Positions 7,312-15,615 of a DNA stretch of 58,846 nt are shown here, piece after piece (the stretch's first letter is position 1; each line of letters begins with the position of its first letter). A program made the translations under genes and the position numbers. The DNA lies in NCBI GenBank assembly GCA_045648445.1, contig JAZRNY010000028.1, positions 1 through 58,846 on the forward strand, read 5' to 3'. The notes beneath the pieces are model-generated. The model ran no database searches. It had not been told where the DNA came from and worked only from the letters and a program-made list of their open reading frames with translations. The stretch comes from SIG607 sp045648445 (lineage in GTDB: Bacteria; Bacillota; Clostridia; Oscillospirales; Acutalibacteraceae).

Positions 7312-7340
7312 TTGACAAACAATAAAAAGTGGTATATAAT
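7312..7340 (+). promoter_or_regulatory. Promoter of the DUF2975 operon
   Basis: TTGACA (7312-7317), 17-base spacer, TATAAT (7335-7340). Confidence 0.85.
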
Positions 7341-7373
7341 ACAGGCAGAAAATGGAAGAAAGAGGTAATCTTT

Positions 7374-7835
7374 ATGTGGAACAGTAATAAATCAATAACG
7401 CTTTCTTTAGTGGTATGTTTTGCGGTTGCTCTGATGCTGATTTTGGGAGTTACTTTTTTGCCCATATTACTGAAAATGTATTTTGGCGACTATCAACTAA
7501 GCACTGACCACAGACTTTTCCTTATGCACAGGTCGGTTCTTATTTGTTATTACGTTTGTCTGCTTCCTGCCTTTATTGCGCTTTACTCTCTTGTCAGAAT
7601 GTTGTTTTCTATAAAAAGGGAAGAAATATTTACCGATGCCAACATAAAACGGTTAAGAATTCTTTCGTGGTGCTGTTTTTTTGTTGCATTTGTTACGGTT
7701 ATCGGCTTTATATTCTACCGTCCGCTTATGGTGGTTTCAATAGCGGCAGGCTTTATCGGACTTATAATACGGGTTATTAAAAACGTTATGTGTTCCGCTA
7801 AAATTTTAAGAGAAGAAAACGATTTGACAATATAG
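7374..7835 (+). CDS. DUF2975 family membrane protein
   Basis: 153 residues with about four membrane helices. The pattern matches DUF2975, small membrane proteins almost always paired with a tiny Xre-type regulator, as here. I place the start at ATG 7374, preceded by AAAGAGG; the frame is open further upstream but overlaps the -10 of the promoter. The next gene begins 9 bases after the stop, so this is an operon. The function of the family is unknown; the pairing suggests the membrane protein responds to or transmits to the regulator. Confidence 0.8.
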   Translation: MWNSNKSITLSLVVCFAVALMLILGVTFLPILLKMYFGDYQLSTDHRLFLMHRSVLICYYVCLLPAFIALYSLVRMLFSIKREEIFTDANIKRLRILSWCCFFVAFVTVIGFIFYRPLMVVSIAAGFIGLIIRVIKNVMCSAKILREENDLTI

Positions 7836-7844
7836 GAGTAAAAA

Positions 7845-8048
7845 ATGATTACTGTAAATCTTGACGTTATTCTTGCAAAAAGAAAAATCAGTTCTGCGGT
7901 ACTAGCTGAAAAAATCGGTATAACTCAGGCAAATCTTTCTATATTAAAAACGGGAAAGGCAAAGGCTATCCGATTTTCCACACTCGAAAGTATTTGCAGA
8001 GAACTAAACTGTCAACCCGGAGAAATTCTTTCATTTGAGGAGGATTAG
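7845..8048 (+). CDS. Small Xre/Cro-type helix-turn-helix regulator (YozG-like)
   Basis: 67 residues consisting of little more than a lambda-repressor-like HTH: LAEKIGITQANLSILKTGKAKAIRF is the helix-turn-helix, followed by LESICRELNCQPGEIL, the typical fourth and fifth helices of this short family. It sits between DUF2975 and DUF4173 genes with spacings of 9 and 1 bases. It likely controls its own operon. No operator repeat stands out near the promoter. Confidence 0.85.
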   Translation: MITVNLDVILAKRKISSAVLAEKIGITQANLSILKTGKAKAIRFSTLESICRELNCQPGEILSFEED

Positions 8049-8049
8049 T

Positions 8050-9594
8050 ATGTATAGTGAAAATAATATTTACGAAACCGGTAGTAAGCCAAAGGTATAT
8101 AACGGTTTTCCGATGTTTATAAAGGATAAAACGTTTACTTGGTTGGTTGCTATGCTGACCGTTCCTTTCGTGGTGCTTACCCTTTGGGGCGGCTTTAACA
8201 GCGGTTATACGCTGAGTACGGTAGGCTTTATAACTATTTTTACGGTTTATCTTGCAAATAAAAATATAAAATTTAAACTTTTCCCCTATATCTGCCTTAT
8301 ATTATCGCTGTTTTCGGCGGTGACCTTTACCTATTCTTCCGACTTTGCCGTAAGGTTTTTCCTGTTTTTTATGCTGATGCTTTCAATGTTTGTTTGGTTT
8401 TCTTATCTCGGCGGATATGATTTGAGTGATGATTACACTTTTGTTTCGGCTTTGCTTAAGGGCATTTTCGGCTCTGCTTTCGGAAGTATGGCTAAAAGCC
8501 TTGGAAGTGCATTTTACAGCGAAAACAAAAAGAAAAAAGGCACAGGTAAAATAATTGCGGGTGTTGTCTGCGCTATCCCTGCTATGTTTATTATTGTGCT
8601 TTTACTTCGTTCTTCAGATGCGGCATTTGACGGATTGCTTTCAAAAATAGGCTCTGCATCTGGCAATTTCGGAAGTTTACTCTTTAAAATTAACGTAGGA
8701 CTTTTGTTCTTCCCCTTTATACTTTCCTTAGGGCTTGGTCTTGCAAAAAATAAAAGAGAACAAAGAAAATGGCAAATAGACGGGAAAATGGATAAGGCGT
8801 TCACAATATCGTTTTTGTCTGCTATATCGCTTGTTTACGTAACCTATCTTTTTTCTCAACTTGCATATTTCTTTAATGCGTTTAAGGGTCTTTTACCAAA
8901 CGGAATCACCTACGCTTCCTATGCAAGACGCGGTTTTTTCGAAATGAGCGTAATTGCCGCTATAAACTTTATACTTATAAGTCTTGCCTGTTTGCTGACA
9001 AAGAAAAAGGAAAATGGAAAAAGAAGCGCGTTGCTTAATTCAATTACGGTTTTTATCGGCGTATTCACGCTTTTACTTATTGCTACCGCACTTTCCAAAA
9101 TGATTCTTTATATAAAAAGCTTTGGTATGACAAGGCTGAGAATTTTAACAAGCGCCTTTATGGTATTTTTAGCAATACTTTTTATAGCCGTTATTTTACG
9201 CGTGTTCATAAAGAAAATTCACGTTTTGAAAACGGGGGTTATTGCCGCAACCGTAATTCTTCTTATCTTGGGATTTGCAGACGTTGATAAAACGGTGGCA
9301 GAGTATAACCTTTACGCTTATGAACAAAAATATACCGAAAACCTTGACGTAGAGGCTATAGGGAATTTGGGCTATGGCGCGGTGCCGACACTTTACGAAA
9401 TATTCGAGGGTGAGCAGTACGATACCTCCCTTCGCTTTGCCGCAAGGGAAGAGCTTTATAGAAAAGCCGAAGGTATTTACGATATAAATAACGTCAACGG
9501 TCAGACGGAGTATAGCGTCAAGAAAAATGTGGGCAGTTTTAACGTTAATGAATATAAAGCAAAGAAAATTCTTGATGATTTTTTAAATAATTAA
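8050..9594 (+). CDS. DUF4173-type polytopic membrane protein
   Basis: 514 residues from ATG 8050 (GAGGAGG eight bases upstream; the frame is open 15 bases earlier, but that would swallow this site). It has about ten hydrophobic helices across residues 30-405, then a soluble C-terminal region of about 110 residues with the family's pattern VAEYNLYAYE..LDVEAIGNLGYGAVPTL. The match is to DUF4173/DUF4153-like proteins, whose function is not known. It is third in the DUF2975/Xre operon, so it may share a membrane-stress or envelope role; that is speculative. Confidence 0.75.
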   Translation: MYSENNIYETGSKPKVYNGFPMFIKDKTFTWLVAMLTVPFVVLTLWGGFNSGYTLSTVGFITIFTVYLANKNIKFKLFPYICLILSLFSAVTFTYSSDFAVRFFLFFMLMLSMFVWFSYLGGYDLSDDYTFVSALLKGIFGSAFGSMAKSLGSAFYSENKKKKGTGKIIAGVVCAIPAMFIIVLLLRSSDAAFDGLLSKIGSASGNFGSLLFKINVGLLFFPFILSLGLGLAKNKREQRKWQIDGKMDKAFTISFLSAISLVYVTYLFSQLAYFFNAFKGLLPNGITYASYARRGFFEMSVIAAINFILISLACLLTKKKENGKRSALLNSITVFIGVFTLLLIATALSKMILYIKSFGMTRLRILTSAFMVFLAILFIAVILRVFIKKIHVLKTGVIAATVILLILGFADVDKTVAEYNLYAYEQKYTENLDVEAIGNLGYGAVPTLYEIFEGEQYDTSLRFAAREELYRKAEGIYDINNVNGQTEYSVKKNVGSFNVNEYKAKKILDDFLNN

Positions 9595-9770
9595 GTGATA
9601 TTGTGAAACGGTCTTACATCGATATTTTCTTTTGAAAAAAGAAAGTGATATTAAAACGTATAGTTTCAGTGATATTATATTCGCCTTTAAAACTGTCCAA
9701 AGGAGAATATAACGATGCGTAGCATCATATAACTGTGAAGCAAAAAAACTTGCCGCCCGCGAATATAACT
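9595..9770. repeat. Chain of short hairpins linked by GTGATAT words
   Basis: GTGATATT occurs three times (about 9596, 9644 and 9670), each between small palindromes: TTTCTTTT/AAAGAAA near 9628-9648; ATATTCGCCTTT with AAAGGAGAATAT (9678-9711, one mismatch); GATGCGTAGCATC near 9714. I recall similar hairpin chains between genes in gut Clostridia; none has a known function. No protein-coding frame is credible here. With the hairpin at 9771-9799 and the xpt promoter this fills the gap. Confidence 0.55.
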
Positions 9771-9799
9771 GAGGCGCATTTCCTTACGGAATGCGCCTC
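9771..9799 (+). terminator. Strong hairpin, probable terminator
   Basis: GAGGCGCATTTCC / GGAATGCGCCTC with one bulged T and a TTAC loop, followed by a pyrimidine-rich tract ending in TTTTT. Confidence 0.7.
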
Positions 9800-9878
9800 T
9801 ACTTCCTCTTTTTATATAATAATTCGACTTATAGTTTGTTTATTTTATATAAAACGATAAATTAATAAGGCTTGCCTA

Positions 9879-9907
9879 TTGACAAAAAAGATGGCAAATG
9901 TTAAAAT
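9879..9907 (+). promoter_or_regulatory. Promoter of the xpt-nucleoside transporter operon
   Basis: TTGACA (9879-9884), 17-base spacer, TAAAAT (9902-9907). The leader to the start codon is only about 30 bases, too short for a purine riboswitch. Confidence 0.8.
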
Positions 9908-9945
9908 ACTTACTATTAAAAGGGTAGTTAAAGAGAGGAATTATT

Positions 9946-10521
9946 ATGAAGGCTTTAGAAGAAAAAATACTTGCCGAAGGACAGGTTTTTCCCGGAAATA
10001 TTCTCAAGGTTTCCTCTTTCTTAAATCATCAGTTGGACGTGGATTTTCTTATGCTTATGGGCGAGGAAATAGCGCGTCTTTATAAAGACACTAAAATTGA
10101 TAAAATCCTTACAATCGAAGCATCCGGTATTGCTATAGCGGTGGCTGCTGCCGCCCATATGCACTTACCGGTTGTTTTTGCTAAAAAAAATAAAACCACG
10201 AATATTCTTTCTGACGTTTATTCGTCAAAGGTTATTTCCTATACACATAATACCGAGTATCAGGTAGTGGTAAGTAAAGAACATCTTAAAGATGGTGAAA
10301 ACATACTTATTATTGATGATTTTTTGGCTATTGGAAATGCCCTTAACGGTCTTATGGACATAGTTTCTCAGGCAGGCGGTAAAACTGCTGGTGTTGCCAT
10401 TGCTATAGAAAAAGGTTTTCAGGGTGGCGGCGATAAATTAAGAAGTCAAGGCGTTAGGGTTGAGTCTCTTGCAATCGTTGACGAAATGACCGATGATTCT
10501 GTTAAATTCCGTCCACAATAA
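9946..10521 (+). CDS. xpt: Xanthine phosphoribosyltransferase
   Basis: 191 residues, the normal length. The PRPP-binding motif ILIIDDFLAIGNAL (about residues 123-136) and the N-terminal block EGQVFPGNILKVSSFLNHQ are characteristic of Xpt. It converts xanthine and PRPP to XMP in purine salvage, in the cytoplasm. Unlike many Firmicutes, where xpt is followed by the xanthine permease pbuX under a purine riboswitch, here it precedes a BMP-type nucleoside ABC transporter 52 bases downstream, so uptake and salvage are probably co-transcribed. Ribosome site AGAGAGGA before ATG 9946. Confidence 0.95.
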   Translation: MKALEEKILAEGQVFPGNILKVSSFLNHQLDVDFLMLMGEEIARLYKDTKIDKILTIEASGIAIAVAAAAHMHLPVVFAKKNKTTNILSDVYSSKVISYTHNTEYQVVVSKEHLKDGENILIIDDFLAIGNALNGLMDIVSQAGGKTAGVAIAIEKGFQGGGDKLRSQGVRVESLAIVDEMTDDSVKFRPQ

Positions 10522-10573
10522 ATAGGACGGCTTTTATAAAAATTTGCCTATAAAGGCGAGGAGGAAAAACAAA

Positions 10574-11764
10574 ATGAAAAAGTTATTTGCACTTCTTCTT
10601 GCAGTTGCAATGGTATTCAGCCTTGCAGCATGCGCAGGCGGAGATTCCGCTGACTTCAAAGTAGGTTTTATCTGTCTTCATGATGAAAAATCTACTTACG
10701 ACTTAAACTTCCTCAACGGTGTTGATGAAGTTAAGGCTTCTCTTGGTCTTAAAGACGATCAGGTTATCGTTATGACCAACATTCCTGAAGGCGATGAATG
10801 CTATCAGGCTGCTGCTGACCTTGTTGACCAGGGTTGCGATGTTATTTTCGCTAACTCTTTCGGTCATGAAGATTTTATGATCAAGGCTGCTAAAGAATTC
10901 ACCGACGTTCAGTTCTGCCATGCTACCGGTACCAAGGCTCATACTGAAGGTCTTGCTAACTACCACAATGCATTTGCTTCCATCTATCAGGGTCGTTATC
11001 TTGCTGGTATTGCTGCCGGTTTAAAACTTAACGAAATGATCAATGCAGGCACCATCAAAGCTGAAGAAGCAAAAATGGGTTACGTAGGTGCTTTCACCTA
11101 TGCTGAAGTTGTTTCCGGTTATACTTCTTTCTACCTCGGAGCAAAATCGGTTTGCCCCAGCGTAACTATGGAAGTACAGTTCACCGGTTCTTGGTATGAT
11201 GCTACTGAAGAAAAGAATGCTGCTGAAGCACTTATCGCTAAGAAGTGCGTTCTTATTTCTCAGCACGCTGACTCCATGGGTGCTCCTTCTGCTTGTGAAG
11301 CAGCAGGCGTTCCTAATGTTTCTTACAACGGTTCTACCGTTGCTGCTTGTCCTAACACCTTCATCATTTCTTCCAGAATCAACTGGGCTCCTTACTACAA
11401 GTATATGATCGAATGTGTTCAGAAGGGCGAAGCAATCGCTGCTGACTGGTGCGGTGGTTTGGCTGAAGGTTCCGTAGTTCTTACCGAAATCAACGAAAAG
11501 GCTGCTGCTGCAGGTACCGCTGATGCTATCAAGACTGCTACCGAAGGTTTAAAGAACGGCACTGTTAACGTATTTGATACTGCTAACTTCACCGTAGGCG
11601 GAGTTAAACTTGAAGCATACAAGGCTGACGTTGATACCGATGCTGCTTATACTGCAGATACCGAAGTAATTGAAAACGGTGTATTCTATGAATCCAAATT
11701 CCGTTCTGCTCCTTACTTCGATCTTCGTATCGATGGTATCACTCTCCTTAACGAGAAATACTAA
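10574..11764 (+). CDS. BMP family lipoprotein, nucleoside ABC transporter substrate-binding protein
   Basis: 396 residues. Lipoprotein signal peptide with lipobox LAAC, acylated Cys at residue 20. The remainder has the BMP/PnrA fold signature: DFKVGFICLHDEKSTYD at the start, then QISQHADS-type and AAGVPNVSYNG segments in the middle. The family binds nucleosides at the cell surface for the ABC transporter encoded next. Start ATG 10574 has GAGGAGG seven bases upstream. The gene has strikingly uniform codon use (GCT, CTT, TTC, AAG), typical of a very highly expressed protein and unlike its neighbours. A stem-loop after the stop (11785-11814) may stabilise its transcript. Confidence 0.93.
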   Translation: MKKLFALLLAVAMVFSLAACAGGDSADFKVGFICLHDEKSTYDLNFLNGVDEVKASLGLKDDQVIVMTNIPEGDECYQAAADLVDQGCDVIFANSFGHEDFMIKAAKEFTDVQFCHATGTKAHTEGLANYHNAFASIYQGRYLAGIAAGLKLNEMINAGTIKAEEAKMGYVGAFTYAEVVSGYTSFYLGAKSVCPSVTMEVQFTGSWYDATEEKNAAEALIAKKCVLISQHADSMGAPSACEAAGVPNVSYNGSTVAACPNTFIISSRINWAPYYKYMIECVQKGEAIAADWCGGLAEGSVVLTEINEKAAAAGTADAIKTATEGLKNGTVNVFDTANFTVGGVKLEAYKADVDTDAAYTADTEVIENGVFYESKFRSAPYFDLRIDGITLLNEKY

Positions 11765-11784
11765 TCATAATTTTTAAACTTTAA

Positions 11785-11814
11785 GTATAGGCGGGGTGTA
11801 TGCTCCGCCTATAC
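11785..11814 (+). promoter_or_regulatory. Intra-operon stem-loop after the binding-protein gene
   Basis: Perfect 10-base stem GTATAGGCGG (11785-11794) / CCGCCTATAC (11805-11814) without a following T-run. Such structures often protect the upstream mRNA or partly attenuate transcription, giving more binding protein than ATPase. Confidence 0.6.
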
Positions 11815-11901
11815 GCTATTATTAAAATGCAATTTATATGCGATAAGTACAGAAGAATTTTGTATTTATGGGATATAAATTGACGATTTGGAGGTGCCGA
11901 A

Positions 11902-13431
11902 TTGGAAAATATTAAACTTGAGTGTAAGAATATTACCAAAACCTTTGGTAAGGTTTACGCAAACAAAAATTGTAACCTTGACGTTAGAAAAGGTGAAATT
12001 CTTGCTATTCTCGGTGAAAATGGTAGCGGTAAAACCACCCTTATGAATATGGTGGCAGGTATCTATTTCCCCGATGAAGGACAAATTTTTGTTGACGGCA
12101 AGGAGGTTGTTATTAAATCTCCTAAAGATGCTTTTGAGCATAAGATAGGTATGATACATCAGCACTTTAAACTTGTAAACGTTTTTTCTGCTACCGAAAA
12201 TATTGCTCTTGGTATTGATGACGGAAAGCGCTATAACCTTTCCCGTATCTCCAAAAAGGTGATCGAAATAACTCAGCGTTACGGTTTTATTATTGATCCC
12301 GACAAAAAGGTTCACGATATGTCCGTATCCGAAAAGCAGACTGTTGAAATTATTAAGGTTTTATATCGTGGCGCCGATATTCTTATATTGGACGAGCCTA
12401 CGGCAGTTCTTACTCCGCAAGAAACCGAAAAACTCTTTAACGTGCTTCGCAGAATGAGAGAGGACGGAAAGTCCATCATTATAATTACCCATAAAATGCA
12501 CGAGGTACTTTCTATTTCGGATAGAGTTGCCGTTCTTAGACGAGGTGAGCATATCGGTACCATTAATACTGCCGAGGCTAATGAGTCTATACTTACCGAA
12601 ATGATGATGGGTGAAAAGGTAAGCCTTAATATTAATAGAAGTGAGCCTAAGGATAGTGTTGATCGTCTTATTTTAAACGGTGTTACAAGCGTAAACAGTG
12701 AAGGCAGAAAAGTTCTTGACAATATTTCTTTTACTGCAAAAAGCGGTGAAATTTTAGGTATTGCAGGTATTGCCGGCAGCGGTCAAAGAGAACTTCTTGA
12801 AGCAATTGCGGGTCTTCACCATTTAAGCCAAGGCGAAATAACTTATATTGATCCTAAAACCTTAAAGGAAGAAAATCTTAGAGATAAAAGTCCTATACAA
12901 ATAAGAGATTTGGGTGTGCGTCTTTCTTTCGTTCCGGAAGACAGACTGGGTATGGGTCTTGTTGGAAATATGGATATTATTGACAACATGATGCTCAGAA
13001 GTTATTCGAAAGGTAAAACGGCATTCCTCGAAAGAAAAGAACCTAAAGATCTGGCTGAGCGCATTATAAACGATCTTCACGTAGCCACTCCGGGCGCAAC
13101 AACTCCCGTCCGTCAACTTTCGGGCGGTAACGTTCAAAAGGTACTTGTTGGTCGTGAAATTGCCGCTGCTCCGTCGGTGCTTATGGCAGCTTATCCCGTT
13201 AGAGGACTTGACGTAAACGCTTCTTATACAATTTATAACCTTCTTAACGAACAGAAGGAAAGAGGCGTAGCCGTAATTTTCGTAGGCGAAGACCTTGACG
13301 TGCTTATGGAACTTTGCGACAGAATTATGGTAATAAATTCGGGCAGAGTAACGGGTATGGTTGACGGAAGAACCGCTAAGAAGGACAATATCGGTCTTTT
13401 AATGACAAAATCTGTTGAAGGAGAGGAATAA
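11902..13431 (+). CDS. Nucleoside ABC transporter, ATP-binding protein (two NBDs)
   Basis: 509 residues with two fused nucleotide-binding domains, as in NupO/YufO. Domain 1 has Walker A GENGSGKTT, a degenerate signature (SVSEKQTVEI) and Walker B ILILDEPTAVL. Domain 2 has a degenerate Walker A (GIAGSGQRE) with signature LSGGNVQK, and a Walker B region reading VLMAAYPVRGLD. This asymmetry is normal for the sugar/nucleoside subclass. It starts at TTG 11902, preceded by GGAGGTG; no nearby ATG fits. It energises the permease pair encoded next. It is separated from the lipoprotein gene by 137 bases containing only the stem-loop. Confidence 0.93.
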   Translation: MENIKLECKNITKTFGKVYANKNCNLDVRKGEILAILGENGSGKTTLMNMVAGIYFPDEGQIFVDGKEVVIKSPKDAFEHKIGMIHQHFKLVNVFSATENIALGIDDGKRYNLSRISKKVIEITQRYGFIIDPDKKVHDMSVSEKQTVEIIKVLYRGADILILDEPTAVLTPQETEKLFNVLRRMREDGKSIIIITHKMHEVLSISDRVAVLRRGEHIGTINTAEANESILTEMMMGEKVSLNINRSEPKDSVDRLILNGVTSVNSEGRKVLDNISFTAKSGEILGIAGIAGSGQRELLEAIAGLHHLSQGEITYIDPKTLKEENLRDKSPIQIRDLGVRLSFVPEDRLGMGLVGNMDIIDNMMLRSYSKGKTAFLERKEPKDLAERIINDLHVATPGATTPVRQLSGGNVQKVLVGREIAAAPSVLMAAYPVRGLDVNASYTIYNLLNEQKERGVAVIFVGEDLDVLMELCDRIMVINSGRVTGMVDGRTAKKDNIGLLMTKSVEGEE

Positions 13432-13432
13432 T

Positions 13433-14530
13433 ATGGCTGAAAATAAAAAAATCAAAACTCCTCTTTTTCATATTGTAAACAGAGGTAAAGACGGTGTAGC
13501 GTGGTACTACGGTGTGCTTATCCGTGCCGCTGCTATTGTTACCGCTCTTGTGGTTTCGGGCGTAATGATAATGCTTTTATCGGGCAAAAATCCGATTGCC
13601 GTTTACGCTTCAATGTTTAACGGTGTTTTTGGAACACCACGTCGTGTATGGAACTTATTGCAAAACGTTGCAATACTTCTTTGTATTTCTCTTGCAGTTA
13701 CTCCTGCTTTTAAAATGAAGTTTTGGAACTGCGGTGCAGAAGGACAGGTTCTTGTAGGCGGTCTTGCTACCGTTGGCGTTATGATGTTTTTTGGTGATAA
13801 AATGCCCCTATTTGTGCTTATAATCGTAATGATTGCTGCAAGTGTTATTGCAGGTATAATTTGGGCGGTTATCCCGGCAATTTTTAAAGCGTTGTTTAAT
13901 ACCAACGAAACGCTATTTACACTTATGATGAACTACGTTGCAATACAACTTGTTGCTTATTTCTTAAAGGTGTTTGTAAAGGATGGTTCGGGCGTACTTA
14001 CTCCAATGCCTCAGTACGGTCTTCCCGTAATCGGAAAACATCAGTTTTTGCTTAATATTATTATTGTTGCTTTACTTACAGTAGTTGCTTATATTTATTT
14101 GAAATATTCAAAACAAGGCTACGAAATTTCAGTAGTAGGTGAAAGCGAAAATACAGCCAAATATATCGGTATAGGGGTTAAAAAGGTTATTGTCCGTACT
14201 CTTATGGTATCGGGCGCTATTTGCGGTATAGCAGGTCTTTTACTCGTGGGCGGTACTAACCATACCATAAGTACAACCACCGTTGACGGCAGAGGATTTA
14301 CTGCAATTATGGTATCTTGGCTTGCTAAATTTAATCCTTTTTATATGGTTCTGACTTCTTTCCTTGTTGTGTTCCTTGATAGAGGCGCAAGTCAGGTTTC
14401 TACCGATTTCAGAATTCCTCAAACAATTTCTGATATTGTAACCGGTATAATTTTACTATTTATTATCGGTTGCGAATTTTTCCTTCGTTATAAAATTGTT
14501 TTCACAAAAAGAGTAAAGGAGGAAGGCTAA
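13433..14530 (+). CDS. Nucleoside ABC transporter permease 1 (NupP-like)
   Basis: 365 residues with about nine to ten membrane helices. It belongs to the branched-chain/ribose-type permease family: KFWNCGAEGQVLVGG near residues 95-110 and IGIGVKKVIVRTLMVSGAICGIAG are the conserved cytoplasmic-loop segments. ATG 13433 follows GGAGAGGA; the open frame begins 18 bases earlier inside the ATPase gene. The next permease starts on the base after its stop codon. Confidence 0.93.
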   Translation: MAENKKIKTPLFHIVNRGKDGVAWYYGVLIRAAAIVTALVVSGVMIMLLSGKNPIAVYASMFNGVFGTPRRVWNLLQNVAILLCISLAVTPAFKMKFWNCGAEGQVLVGGLATVGVMMFFGDKMPLFVLIIVMIAASVIAGIIWAVIPAIFKALFNTNETLFTLMMNYVAIQLVAYFLKVFVKDGSGVLTPMPQYGLPVIGKHQFLLNIIIVALLTVVAYIYLKYSKQGYEISVVGESENTAKYIGIGVKKVIVRTLMVSGAICGIAGLLLVGGTNHTISTTTVDGRGFTAIMVSWLAKFNPFYMVLTSFLVVFLDRGASQVSTDFRIPQTISDIVTGIILLFIIGCEFFLRYKIVFTKRVKEEG

Positions 14531-15478
14531 ATGGTAGCATTTTTAGTTAGTGCAATTCGTCTTGGTATGATGCTTCTTTTCGGCTCTACCGGTGAAACCA
14601 TAACCGAAAAATCAGGTCACTTAAATCTTGGTCTTCCCGGTGTTATGTGTGTTGGTGCTTCTTGCGGTTGTTATGCCGAATATATTTATTTAAGTAAATG
14701 CGGCGATAATATAGTTCCTGTTCTTGCAGTAATTATTCCTATGTTAGCAACCTTTATAGGCGGCGCGTTTATGGGACTTATTTTTAGTTTTTTAACCGTT
14801 ACTTTACGTGCCAATCAAAACGTAACAGGTCTTGCTCTTACTACTCTCGGCGTTGGTATATCCGACTATATGATTGATAAAACCGGCGATATTTATATCA
14901 AAGGCGCTTTGTATTTTAAGGCGCATCTTCCTTTGGCAGATAAACTCGGCTGGTTCGGTAAAGTATTTTTGTCACACGGCGTTTTAACCTATCTTGCTAT
15001 AGTTGTGGCGCTTGTTACCGCATTCGTTTTAAATCGTACAAAGTTGGGTCTTCATCTTCGTGCAGTGGGTGAAAATCCTGCAACAGCCGATGCTGCAGGT
15101 ATAAACGTTTTAAAATACCGTTATTTTGCAACCTGTATCGGTGGCGGTATAGCAGGTTTCGGCGGACTTTCTTTCGTTATGGATTACCTTAACGGTAACT
15201 GGGAATATGTAATCGACGATATCGGTTGGCTTGCCGTTGCTCTCGTTATCTTTACCGTTTGGAAGCCTAATCTTGCAATTTTCGGTTCACTTATTTTCGG
15301 CGGACTTTACGTTGCAAGCAGTTATATAACCGGTATTAGTTTTGCCGGCAAAGAACTTTTCAAAATGCTTCCCTATATTGTAACTATAGTGGTACTTATA
15401 ATTACAAGTATGAGAAGCCGTAAAAAGAATCAACCCCCCGAAAGTCTTGGTATAAATTATTTCCGAGAAGAAAGATAA
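14531..15478 (+). CDS. Nucleoside ABC transporter permease 2 (NupQ-like)
   Basis: 315 residues, about nine membrane helices, second permease of the heterodimer. It shows the short-permease signature STGETITEKSGHLNLGLPG at the N-terminus and LGLHLRAVGENPATADAAGI in the coupling loop. It starts immediately after the stop of permease 1, with AAGGAGG inside that gene, so the two are translationally coupled. Together with the lipoprotein and ATPase it completes a purine nucleoside importer, fitting the upstream xpt. Confidence 0.93.
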   Translation: MVAFLVSAIRLGMMLLFGSTGETITEKSGHLNLGLPGVMCVGASCGCYAEYIYLSKCGDNIVPVLAVIIPMLATFIGGAFMGLIFSFLTVTLRANQNVTGLALTTLGVGISDYMIDKTGDIYIKGALYFKAHLPLADKLGWFGKVFLSHGVLTYLAIVVALVTAFVLNRTKLGLHLRAVGENPATADAAGINVLKYRYFATCIGGGIAGFGGLSFVMDYLNGNWEYVIDDIGWLAVALVIFTVWKPNLAIFGSLIFGGLYVASSYITGISFAGKELFKMLPYIVTIVVLIITSMRSRKKNQPPESLGINYFREER

Positions 15479-15480
15479 AT

Positions 15481-15549
15481 AAAACGGGCTATTCGGAGCG
15501 TTCATTTAGGTGTTTTATTTCTAACTGAACGCTCCGTGCCCGTTTTTTA
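15481..15549 (+). terminator. Terminator of the xpt-transporter operon
   Basis: Two-part stem: outer AAAACGGGC (15481-15489) / GCCCGTTTT (15538-15546) and inner CGGAGCGTTCA / TGAACGCTCCG, followed by TTTTTTAT. Confidence 0.88.
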
Positions 15550-15578
15550 TTGCAAAAAATATAACGTTATGCTATAAT
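15550..15578 (+). promoter_or_regulatory. Promoter of the SGNH esterase gene
   Basis: TTGCAA (15550-15555), 17-base spacer, TATAAT (15573-15578). Confidence 0.75.
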
Positions 15579-15615
15579 TTTAAAAACAATTTCTTAATTA
15601 AGGGAGATTTAAAAT

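Noticed and set aside
9800..9945. Purine riboswitch before xpt
   Set aside because: The leader is about 30 bases and the aptamer core sequences are absent.
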